Shown here: piece after piece, positions 22,517 to 29,990 of the stretch
Numbering within the stretch: the first letter of the stretch is position 1
Layout of the letters: every line of letters starts with the position of its first letter
DNA from: JARRJS01 sp037388885
GTDB lineage: Bacteria > Gemmatimonadota > Gemmatimonadetes > Longimicrobiales > RSA9
DNA length: 33,422 nt
Assembly (NCBI GenBank): GCA_037388885.1
Contig: JARRJS010000075.1
Coordinates: forward strand, 1-33,422
Direction: 5' to 3'
Made by a program: the position numbers and the translations under genes
Notes under the pieces: model-generated
What the model saw: the letters and a program-made list of their open reading frames with translations, nothing else
The model's database searches: none
What the model was told of the DNA's origin: nothing

Positions 22517-23991
22517 TCGATGGCCTCCACGGTGGTGCCCGCACGCCCGAGGCGTTCATGGGCGCGTGCCAGGTCGTGGGAGGAAAGGGCGGCGAGGAGT
22601 GACAATTCGCCGGCGAGGACCGTTGCGCCGAGGGCCTCCGCGAGGCGGATGGCCCCCTGCCCCGGGTTGTCCGGGTCCGGCAGCGCGCCCAGCAGCGCCA
22701 GTGCCTCGTGCTGCGTGGCCAGGTCGGTGCCCCCACCTACCACGCCCACCGGCGCGTCGGGCATGGAGATGGCCATGTACACGCCATCCTCGCCCCGCGG
22801 CTCGATGCACGTGGTGCCGAGAGCGGCCTCCGCCACCTGCGCCGGGTCCTGTCCCGTCGCGATGAAGAGGGCCGCGGCCAGGTTCGCATAGTGCGCGTTG
22901 AAGCCCAGGGAGCCGGCCGCGGCGGAGCCGATGAGGTTCTTCCGATACTGGACCTCTATCAGCGGTGCCGCATGCGTCTTCAGATAGCGTTCCAGCACGT
23001 CGCCTTCCAGCACTACCTCGGCGAAGATGCGCTTGCCGCGTCCTTCGCGCGCGTTGATAGCGGATGCCTTCTTGTCCACGTCGTAGTTCCCGGAGAGGGA
23101 CACACACCGGGCACCCGTGACAGGCTGGATGAGCTCGGCGATCACCCGATCCACGGCGATGGTGACCATGTTCATGCCCATCGCATCGCCCGTGGAGAAG
23201 CGAAAACGCAGGAAGAGCGAGCTGCCCACCGCCTGTGAACGCACGTCCAGCAACTCGATGTAGCGGCTGTCCCGCTCCGCGACGGCACGCATTTCGGCCA
23301 GGTGCGACTCGACCCACGCCTGCACCCGTCGCGTATGCTCGATGCCGGTGGTGCGGAACACGGGCGCTCGGGTCATGCCCACGTCTTCCACGTCCACCGT
23401 GGCACCACCGGCCGCCCGGATGGCGGCACAGCCGCGATTGGTGCTGGCCAGCAGGGCGCCCTCGGTGGTGGCGAGGGGCACGTACAGCGGATCACTGCGC
23501 CCGCGGATCGGCAACGGCCCCACCACGCCTACGGGAACCTGGCAGACGCCAATGAAGTTCTCGCAGTTGTACCGGGCGGCGCGTTCGGCGTCGAGGCTGT
23601 AGCGCGCGGTATGGTCCAGCTCGACGCCGGTGATGCGCGCGAGAGCGCGACGACGCAGCTCGGCCGCCATCTCTGCGCCAAGCTCCCTCGGCACCCGATG
23701 CAGTGCCCGGCTGCCGGCGGCCATCTCCAGCGCTATCGCTTCGTGGGCGCTACCGCCCTCGACGTGGGGGGTGCCGGCGAGCTTGGCGTCGCCGTCCCGC
23801 TTTCCGTTGCCGTTGCGTGGACGTCCGTGGCCGTTGCGCCTCACGGCGCCGGTGCGTCGGCCGTCGCGGTCGAGTCGGCTACTGGCACCGTGTCTGCCGT
23901 TGCCGTTGCCATTGCCATTGCCATTGCCGTTGCCGTTGCCGTTGCGAACATGCGCTTCGGGCGGCGTGGTCGTGAAAGGCCGTCTCTTCAT
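22513..23991 (-). CDS. HMG-CoA reductase, class I, with Asn-Gly repeat N-terminus
   Basis: The protein has 492 residues. The catalytic part (from about 85) has class I motifs: ENFIGVCQVPVGVVGPL, TTEGALLASTNRGC (catalytic Glu177), GDAMGMNM (Asp), DKKASAIN (Lys), VVGGGTDLATQ, and ELSLLAALSSHDLARAH near the end (His). It reduces HMG-CoA to mevalonate with NADPH and commits carbon to the pathway. The first 80 residues are unusual: eight Asn-Gly pairs at 17-32, then a basic RRNGHGRPRNGNGKR stretch, with no membrane helix. GGGAGGTG precedes the ATG at 23991, which overlaps the isomerase stop as ATGA. Confidence 0.95.
   Translation of the reverse strand: MKRRPFTTTPPEAHVRNGNGNGNGNGNGNGNGRHGASSRLDRDGRRTGAVRRNGHGRPRNGNGKRDGDAKLAGTPHVEGGSAHEAIALEMAAGSRALHRVPRELGAEMAAELRRRALARITGVELDHTARYSLDAERAARYNCENFIGVCQVPVGVVGPLPIRGRSDPLYVPLATTEGALLASTNRGCAAIRAAGGATVDVEDVGMTRAPVFRTTGIEHTRRVQAWVESHLAEMRAVAERDSRYIELLDVRSQAVGSSLFLRFRFSTGDAMGMNMVTIAVDRVIAELIQPVTGARCVSLSGNYDVDKKASAINAREGRGKRIFAEVVLEGDVLERYLKTHAAPLIEVQYRKNLIGSAAAGSLGFNAHYANLAAALFIATGQDPAQVAEAALGTTCIEPRGEDGVYMAISMPDAPVGVVGGGTDLATQHEALALLGALPDPDNPGQGAIRLAEALGATVLAGELSLLAALSSHDLARAHERLGRAGTTVEAIE
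23895..23944 (+). repeat. Tandem hexamer TGCC(G/A)T, about eight copies, within the HMG-CoA reductase gene
   Basis: TGCCGT, TGCCGT, TGCCAT, TGCCAT, TGCCAT and then three TGCCGT follow without interruption, ending in TGCG. On the coding strand this gives eight consecutive Asn-Gly codon pairs. The array is in frame, and unit changes of six bases keep the frame, so copy number could vary between strains by slippage. Confidence 0.9.
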
Positions 23992-25028
23992 GATGCGTTC
24001 ACCTCCCTGCGGATGGCGACCCGGCTCAGCGCGTCCACATTTCCGGCGCCGGAGCACAGCATGGCCACTCGCAGCTCCCGCACGATGCGTCGGACCCGGT
24101 CCTCCACGGCGGCGGCCGACTCCCTCGCGGGGCCCAGGAACGGCTGCGCGAGGCCAGCGAGCGACGCGCCCAGGGCAAGCGCTTTCGCCACGTCGATGCC
24201 GGTGCGCACGCCGCCACTGCCGATCACGGTGATGCCTGCGACGGCCGCCACCTGGCGGATGGCATCGGGCGTCGGGATGCCCCACTCCGCAAAGCGCTCA
24301 CCCAGTTCTGCGTCCGGCGCGCGGCGGCTCTCGATGCGGGCCCAGCTGGTGCCGCCCAGGCCGGCGACGTCAACGATGCCGACGCCGACCCGCTGAAGCC
24401 GGCGGGCGACGGATGCCGAGATGCCGCACCCGATCTCCTTCACGATCACCGGCACGTGCAGCCCGACGGCCACCTCGCCGATACGGTCCAACAGGCCGCG
24501 GAAGTCCGTGTCGCCTTCCGGCTGGATCGCCTCCTGCAGCACGTTCAGGTGCAGCACGAGGGCGTCCGCGCCGATCATGTCCACGGCCTCGCGACATTCG
24601 TCGAGGCCGTACCCGTGGTTGAGCTGGACGGCCCCCAGATTCGCCAGGAGCGGTACGTCGGGCGCGAGCTCCCGCACCTGGAAGGTCCAGGCGAGGGACG
24701 GGTCCTCGATGGCGGCTCGCTGGGAGCCGACCCCGACGGCCACGCCGCAGGCCTGGGCCGCGGCGGCCACGTTGCGATTGATGATCCCCGCCTCACCGGT
24801 GCCACCGGTCATGCAGGAGATGAGAACCGGCGCGTCCAGCCACCGGCCGAGAAACGACGTGTGGGTGTCCAGCGCGTCGAGGGACAGCTCCGGCAGGGCG
24901 TCGTGCTCCAGGCGCCAGTCGTCGAAGAAGTGGGCCTGCAGCTGATTGCGGCGGTCCATCGCCAGTCGGAGATGCTCCGCTTTCCGTCGGGCTGTCGCCG
25001 GGCGGATTACCTGTTCGACGGTGCTCAT
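23988..25028 (-). CDS. fni: Isopentenyl-diphosphate delta-isomerase, type 2 (FMN-dependent)
   Basis: The protein has 346 residues and a TIM barrel. It reads RRKAEHLRLAM, HDALPELSLDALD, FLGRWLDAPVLISCMTGGTG (FMN contact), LHLNVLQEAIQPEGDTDFRG (substrate and Mg site), VIVKEIGCGIS, and IGSGGVRTGIDVAKALALGA near the C-terminus, all type 2 isomerase landmarks. It interconverts IPP and DMAPP so that farnesyl diphosphate can be built. The stop overlaps the HMG-CoA reductase start, and its ATG overlaps the hpnG stop as ATGA. Type 2 isomerases accompany mevalonate pathways in many bacteria and archaea. Confidence 0.95.
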   Translation of the reverse strand: MSTVEQVIRPATARRKAEHLRLAMDRRNQLQAHFFDDWRLEHDALPELSLDALDTHTSFLGRWLDAPVLISCMTGGTGEAGIINRNVAAAAQACGVAVGVGSQRAAIEDPSLAWTFQVRELAPDVPLLANLGAVQLNHGYGLDECREAVDMIGADALVLHLNVLQEAIQPEGDTDFRGLLDRIGEVAVGLHVPVIVKEIGCGISASVARRLQRVGVGIVDVAGLGGTSWARIESRRAPDAELGERFAEWGIPTPDAIRQVAAVAGITVIGSGGVRTGIDVAKALALGASLAGLAQPFLGPARESAAAVEDRVRRIVRELRVAMLCSGAGNVDALSRVAIRREVNAS

Positions 25029-25756
25029 GCTCGACTTCCTGGCAAACGTTGTTCAGACTCGGCAGCGGTCATGACCGCTGCCACGATCTCGGGCACGGCC
25101 TGCGCGAGGGCGCGTCCGCTAATGCGGGCGCGTCGGGCCAGTCCCAGCAACGCCGGGATGCGTACGGGACGGAGCAGCGCCCCGGCGGCTACTGCACCGC
25201 GAGACAGGGAACCGTGCGCGTCGCGGGCGTCCTCGAGCCAGCGCGGGAGGCGGTCGTCCAAGCCGTCGCTCACCGCGCACACGGCCAGCCAAAGCACGCC
25301 GGCTTCGTCCGCGACATCTGCACACGCGGCTGATTCCAGATCGACGAGCCCCGTGCCGGGCGAGGTGATCCCCGCCATCCGGCGCACGCGGTCCTTCTCT
25401 TCGGGTGTCCGGGCGAGTCGCGGCGCGCTGACCAGCACGTCTTCAGGCAGGCCGGCGCTGCGCGCACGTTCCAGGAACGCGGAATCCGGACGACGCGTGC
25501 GACCGGTGGTGTCGCGCAGCTCGTGGATCAGGCGACAGTCGCCCGGTTGGGCACCGCGGGTGAGAGCCCCGGCGAACCCTGCGAGGAGCAGTATTCGGGG
25601 GCGCAGTGCTGTGACGAGCTCCCGCGTGGCCCGACCGGCGCGTTCCGCACCGTCACCGGTGGTTGCGATCATCACTTCCCCGCGGGGCAGCACCCGCTGC
25701 AGGGGTTGGGCCTCCTCGGGGAGCGCGGTCAGGACCAGAACGGGGCGATTGCTCAT
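25025..25756 (-). CDS. hpnG: HpnG, adenosylhopane nucleosidase/phosphorylase
   Basis: The protein has 243 residues and a nucleoside-phosphorylase-like fold. VLVLTALPEEAQPLQRVL at the N-terminus, ILLLAGFAGALTRGAQPGDC (phosphate/ribose loop region), GLVDLESAACADVADEAGV and CAVSDGLDD follow the order of the PNP/MTAN superfamily, including the Glu of VDLES. In hopanoid operons HpnG removes adenine from adenosylhopane, giving the ribosyl-type side chain that becomes bacteriohopanetetrol. Its position between hpnA and the isomerase, with ATGA overlaps on both sides, agrees. Substrate is inferred from context. Confidence 0.87.
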   Translation of the reverse strand: MSNRPVLVLTALPEEAQPLQRVLPRGEVMIATTGDGAERAGRATRELVTALRPRILLLAGFAGALTRGAQPGDCRLIHELRDTTGRTRRPDSAFLERARSAGLPEDVLVSAPRLARTPEEKDRVRRMAGITSPGTGLVDLESAACADVADEAGVLWLAVCAVSDGLDDRLPRWLEDARDAHGSLSRGAVAAGALLRPVRIPALLGLARRARISGRALAQAVPEIVAAVMTAAESEQRLPGSRA

Positions 25757-26745
25757 GGCGCGTACCCCCGCTCCCGGAACCACCGAACCGCCCGGGCGGC
25801 GGCGTCTTCCACCGGATGCTGCGGCAGATCCAGCTCCCGGACGGCGCGGCCTGCGTCGAAGTACATGGGAAGCGCCGACATGCGAACGGCCTCGGGCGTG
25901 AGGCGCGGCTCCCGGCCGCGCATCCGCGCCAGCGCGCTCTCGGCGTGAGCGGCCATGAGAGGAAGCCAGCGGGGCAGGCGTATGCGCGGCGGTTGCCTGC
26001 CGGAGACCCGGGCGAGCATTTGGAAGAACTCCCGGAAGGTCACGTTGCAGGCTCCCAGGATGTATCGCTCCCCCGGCGCTCCACACGCTTCCGCCCGCAG
26101 GTGTCCGTCCGCCACGTCCTTCACGTCGACGAGATTCAGGCCGCCGTCCACGTAGGCGGGGATGCCACCGTTGAGGAAGTCCACCACGACCCGGCCGGTG
26201 GGCGTGGGCTTGCTGTCCCATTCGCCCAGCGGCGTGGAGGGGCTCACGATCACCACCGGCAGGCCGCGGCGGTTCCAGTCTTCGGCGATGCGCTCCGCCT
26301 CGTACTTGCTCCGCTTGTAGGCCCCGACGAGCTCGCCCGGGTCCGGGAGCGACTTTTCGTCCGCCGGGGACTCCCGGCTTGTGCCGCCGGCCAGTGCGCC
26401 CACGGAGCTGGTGTGCACCACTCGCTGCACGCCCGCCTCTGCCGCCGCCTGCAGGAGCGCGGCGGTGCCGTCCACGTTGGTGCGGAAGACGGCGCGGGCA
26501 TGGTGCGCGCCGAACCGGTAGACGGCCGCGCAGTGGAAGACCGTGCGCACGCCGGCTACCGCCTGTGGCAGTGTCTCGGGCCGCGTCAGGTCGCCTTCCA
26601 CCAGCTCTACGGGCAGCCCATCGAGGGCGACGCGGCTGCCGCCCGGCCGGACAAGGCAGCGCACGGCCTCGCCGCGCCCGACGAGCGCCCGCACCACGTG
26701 GGATCCGATGAACCCCGTGCCGCCAGTAACCAGGACGGTCGCCAC
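25753..26745 (-). CDS. hpnA: HpnA, hopanoid-associated sugar epimerase
   Basis: The protein has 330 residues and is an extended short-chain dehydrogenase. VLVTGGTGFIGSHVVRAL is the NAD-binding Rossmann loop. VFHCAAVYRF, VHTSSVGAL and GAYKRSKYEAER (Tyr-x3-Lys) are the catalytic segments. PSTPLGEWDSKPTPTG and YILGACNVTFREFF are typical of HpnA. It belongs to hopanoid clusters, but its reaction is not established as far as I know. The start is GTG at 26745, 6 nt after hpnH; its stop overlaps hpnG as ATGA. Confidence 0.9.
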   Translation of the reverse strand: MATVLVTGGTGFIGSHVVRALVGRGEAVRCLVRPGGSRVALDGLPVELVEGDLTRPETLPQAVAGVRTVFHCAAVYRFGAHHARAVFRTNVDGTAALLQAAAEAGVQRVVHTSSVGALAGGTSRESPADEKSLPDPGELVGAYKRSKYEAERIAEDWNRRGLPVVIVSPSTPLGEWDSKPTPTGRVVVDFLNGGIPAYVDGGLNLVDVKDVADGHLRAEACGAPGERYILGACNVTFREFFQMLARVSGRQPPRIRLPRWLPLMAAHAESALARMRGREPRLTPEAVRMSALPMYFDAGRAVRELDLPQHPVEDAAARAVRWFRERGYAP

Positions 26746-26751
26746 GACGCC

Positions 26752-27756
26752 TCACGCGGAGATCTGCCAGAGGGCCATCTTGGCCATCTGCCGGGGGCTC
26801 CGGCCGATGCCGTGCACCGCGGACGCTTCAAAGCCCGAGTGCATCTTGCAGTTCTGGCAGCGGCGATCCTGGCGGGATTCCCAGTAGTCCCAGTCGGTGG
26901 TGTTCCAGAACTCGTCCCAGTCGTCGTAGAAGCCTTCGCCGATGAGGTAGCAGGGCCCCTTCCAACCGCGCGGCGTGTAGGTCACCGTGCTCCAGGGCGC
27001 GCAATCCAGCTCGCGCAATCCGGCCGCGAACTCGAGGAACATGGGCGTGGACAGGAGGGGGTAGCGGTTCGCGAACTCACGCACGCGCCGGAACTTCTCC
27101 TCGATCTCCTGCCGGACCATGAACACGTCGCGGTCCACGGACTCGTAGTGATAGCCCGGCGCGATGAGCATGCCGTCGACCCCCAGGTCGGCGCACATCT
27201 CGCATAGCTCCTCCACTTCTTCCACGTCCGTCTGCTTGTAGATCGTAGTGTTCGTGAGGGTGTGATAGCCGCGCGCCTTCGACGCCTTGATCATCTCCAC
27301 CGCGTGGTCGAACACGCCCTCGCGGGCCGTCACGAAGTCGTGCGTGGCCCGCATCCCGTCCAGGTGGATGTTGATGCTCAAGCGTTTGTTCGGCGGGATG
27401 ACGTCGAAGACCCGCCGCTCCATCAGCAGCGCGTTCGTGCACAGGTAGATGTGCCGCTTGCGGTCGATGATGCGGTCCACCAGCTCCGGCAGCTCCGGGT
27501 AGATCGTGGGCTCCCCGCCGCAGATGGACACGGCCGGCGCCCCGCAGTCGTCGACGGCCTTCAGCGCCCGGTCCAGGGGAACCCGGTCCGACAGCTTGCC
27601 CGTGTGGCGCTCCAGGGCACAGCCCACGCACGCCAGGTTGCAGGTGTAAAGCGGCTCGAGCATCTGAACCGACGGGTAGCGCTTGTTGCCGTGCAGCGCG
27701 TTCGACACCTGGTGCCGGACGTTGTCGGTGACGATATGGGGTGGAAATCGCATCAT
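26752..27756 (-). CDS. hpnH: HpnH, radical SAM adenosyl hopane synthase
   Basis: The protein has 334 residues. The radical SAM cluster is LYTCNLACVGCA (Cys39, Cys43, Cys46), followed by SICGGEPTIYPEL (SAM-binding) and HIYLCTNALL. A C-terminal Cys group (GPCYLIGEGF, CQNCKMHSGF) is typical of HpnH. It joins the 5'-deoxyadenosyl group to diploptene, making adenosylhopane, the first step of side-chain building. GGAG 6 nt before the first of two ATGs supports 27756. It lies 3 nt after the cyclase stop. Confidence 0.95.
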   Translation of the reverse strand: MMRFPPHIVTDNVRHQVSNALHGNKRYPSVQMLEPLYTCNLACVGCALERHTGKLSDRVPLDRALKAVDDCGAPAVSICGGEPTIYPELPELVDRIIDRKRHIYLCTNALLMERRVFDVIPPNKRLSINIHLDGMRATHDFVTAREGVFDHAVEMIKASKARGYHTLTNTTIYKQTDVEEVEELCEMCADLGVDGMLIAPGYHYESVDRDVFMVRQEIEEKFRRVREFANRYPLLSTPMFLEFAAGLRELDCAPWSTVTYTPRGWKGPCYLIGEGFYDDWDEFWNTTDWDYWESRQDRRCQNCKMHSGFEASAVHGIGRSPRQMAKMALWQISA

Positions 27757-27759
27757 CGG

Positions 27760-29802
27760 TTACTCCTCGCGTGTATCAGTTCCCCACCGGGCGAGCGCCA
27801 ACAGGGGGAAGTAGTCGTCGTACATGTGGTACTGCAGGTAGAACACCTTGGGGAATCCCGTCGCGGTCCACGGCTCGTCGTGCCACGATCCATCTGCACG
27901 CTGGGTGCGCAGCAGGTAGTCCACTGCGGTGCGCGCCTCGGGAACATTGCGCCGCCCTGCAGCCAGGAGCGCCAGCAGTACCCATGCGGTCTGGGTGGCC
28001 GTGCTCGGGCCCACGCCACGCCGCGTCCGGTCCCAGTAGGACGTGGGCGTCTCGCCCCAACCCCCGTCGGCGTTCTGTCGCCGACGGAACCAGCGGACAC
28101 ACCGGTTCACGGGCTCGCTGTCCATGTTCACGCCCGCGGCGGCCAGACCGGTGAGCGCGAGCCAGCTGCCGTAGATGCGGTTGCAGCCCCAGCGGCCGTA
28201 CCAGGTGCCGTCCTCGTCTTGACGGGCGAGGATGAACGACACGGCGCGGCGGATCACCGGGTGCCCCGGGTCCATGCCGTTCGCCACGAGCATGTCGATG
28301 ATGCGGCCCGTGATGTCCACCGAGCTGGGATCCAGCATGGCGTTGTGGTCGGCGAACGGGACGTGGACCAGGGGGCGGAAGTCGCAGCCGCGGTCGAACG
28401 CGCCCCAGCCGCCGTCGTCGTTCTGCATGGAAAGGAGCCATTCCAGGCCCCGTCGCCGGGCCGTGTGGATGCGCCGGGCGTCCCCCGCCCCCGCTTCGGC
28501 AAGAGGCCGGAGTGCTTCCAGGACCTCGGCGGTGTCATCGCAGTCCGGGTAGTACTCGTTCACGTACTCGAAGCACCAGCCGCCGACCGGGCCGTCCGGG
28601 TTCCCGTAACGCCAGTCGCTCGGGACGGTCGCCTCCCGCTCCAGGAGCCACTCGCTGGCGTGCACGACGGCGGGGTGCCGGGGTGGAGCGCCGGCGGCGT
28701 GCAGGGCGGCGAGGGCCTGGGCCGTGTCCCAGACCGGGGAGAGCGACGGCTGGATCTGGAGCGTGTCGCCGCGGTCCACTTCCAGCTTCTCCAGCGCGCG
28801 GTATTGCGAGGCGACGGCAGGATGATCATCGCCGTAGCCGAGAGTGCGCAGGGCCATGATGGCGTTGGCGATCGACGGATAGACGCCGCCCAGGCCGTCC
28901 GCGCGGTCGATCCGCGTCAGGATCCACGCCTCCGCGGCTCGCAGCGCCCGGCGACGCAACGGCGTGGCGCCGATGCGTTCCATTCCGCGCAGCATGACGT
29001 CGGCACCTTGGAAGAAGGTCGTCCAGGCGCGGGCGCTCAGACCGCCATCGGCGTGGATGTCCACGGCGGCGTCATCGCCATCGGGGTCGTCCGGGTGCGA
29101 CGGCGGCGTCGCGGAGCCCGGCAACGGCTCCCCGGCCCGCACATCCTCCAGGGACACGCCGGCCGGGGTCTGTACGCGGGGCCGTAAGGCCCAGAGCACC
29201 GAAAGCGGAACGAAGATGGACCGGCTCCAGGAGGACATGCGGTCCACGTTGAACGGGAACCAGCGCGGCAGCAGCACCATTTCTGGCGGGATGGCGGGGC
29301 ACCGTGCCCAGTCCACCTGTCCGAACAGGGCGAGGTAGATGCGGGTGTACGTGTTGACGGCGGGCACGCCGCCCAGGGCACGGATCACGTCCCGCGCCCG
29401 CCTCATGTGTGAGGCCTCCGGGTCGTCACCCTGCAGCTTGAGGACGAAGTATGCCTTGACCGAAGCGCTCACGTCCGGCGGGCCGCCGGGGTACATGGCC
29501 CAGCCGCCGTCGGATGTCTGGAGTGAACGGAGCCGGCGAGTGGCCTTGCGGGCGTTCCGACCATCGCCCCGGCCGAGGAAGTGTTGCAGGAGGACGTACT
29601 CGGATTCGAGGATGCTGTCGCCTTCGAGCAGGCCGCACCAGTGCCCGTCGTGTCGCTGCTGATGAAGGAGGTTCTCGCGGGCTCGCGCTACTGCGCGGCC
29701 GACGGTGGGTGGCGGGGCGCCGGGGCCGGAAGGCCGGTTTGCCCACGCCGTCCTACCGCCGGGACCCGTGGGCCGGGATGTCTGCGCCTGTCTCGAAGCC
29801 AT
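27760..29802 (-). CDS. shc: Squalene-hopene cyclase
   Basis: The protein has 680 residues, full length for the family. The catalytic DxDDTA motif reads YPDCDDTAEVLEAL (Asp420, Asp422, Asp423). QW-type repeats recur: QTSDGGWAMYPGG, QNDDGGWGAFDRG, QDEDGTWYGRWG, QNADGGWGETPTSY and QRADGSWHDEPW. PPEMVLLPRWFPFNVDRMSS is the membrane-facing segment of monotopic cyclases. It cyclises squalene to hopene/hopanol at the inner membrane. A Pro/Gly/Asp-rich insert sits at about 210-255. AGGAGGAGG precedes the ATG at 29802; a longer frame running back into susD is spurious. It is the first gene of the ten-gene operon. Confidence 0.97.
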   Translation of the reverse strand: MASRQAQTSRPTGPGGRTAWANRPSGPGAPPPTVGRAVARARENLLHQQRHDGHWCGLLEGDSILESEYVLLQHFLGRGDGRNARKATRRLRSLQTSDGGWAMYPGGPPDVSASVKAYFVLKLQGDDPEASHMRRARDVIRALGGVPAVNTYTRIYLALFGQVDWARCPAIPPEMVLLPRWFPFNVDRMSSWSRSIFVPLSVLWALRPRVQTPAGVSLEDVRAGEPLPGSATPPSHPDDPDGDDAAVDIHADGGLSARAWTTFFQGADVMLRGMERIGATPLRRRALRAAEAWILTRIDRADGLGGVYPSIANAIMALRTLGYGDDHPAVASQYRALEKLEVDRGDTLQIQPSLSPVWDTAQALAALHAAGAPPRHPAVVHASEWLLEREATVPSDWRYGNPDGPVGGWCFEYVNEYYPDCDDTAEVLEALRPLAEAGAGDARRIHTARRRGLEWLLSMQNDDGGWGAFDRGCDFRPLVHVPFADHNAMLDPSSVDITGRIIDMLVANGMDPGHPVIRRAVSFILARQDEDGTWYGRWGCNRIYGSWLALTGLAAAGVNMDSEPVNRCVRWFRRRQNADGGWGETPTSYWDRTRRGVGPSTATQTAWVLLALLAAGRRNVPEARTAVDYLLRTQRADGSWHDEPWTATGFPKVFYLQYHMYDDYFPLLALARWGTDTREE

Positions 29803-29845
29803 CGATCCTCCTCCTGAGTTCGGAGTTCCGCTGGCCACAACGCCC

Positions 29846-29882
29846 AACAAACACGACGCCCGGGCATGCATCCCGGACGTCG
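29846..29882 (-). terminator. Candidate intrinsic terminator after susD
   Basis: On the minus strand CGACGTCCGGG and CCCGGGCGTCG (29882-29854) form an 11-bp stem with one G-U pair and a 7-nt loop, followed by TGTTTGTT (29853-29846). The T-tract is imperfect but it is the best in the region. It would separate the susCD transcript from the hopanoid operon. Confidence 0.5.
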
Positions 29883-29990
29883 GGTTCAAGTTCCGGCTCG
29901 CGCCGTCCCGTTGCGCGCCACAGCACCGAAGGATCGATCTGCACCGTGGCCGCCACGGACCGGCGACCTGCCGATTTCTGTCAGCGGGTG

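Noticed and set aside
23895..23944. Possible CRISPR-like or regulatory tandem array
   Set aside because: Units are six bases without spacers and lie inside the HMG-CoA reductase coding region, so it is a coding microsatellite-like repeat.
27262..29187. A 641-codon plus-strand frame opposite hpnH and the cyclase
   Set aside because: Lies antisense to two certain genes and shows no family motif or ribosome-binding site.
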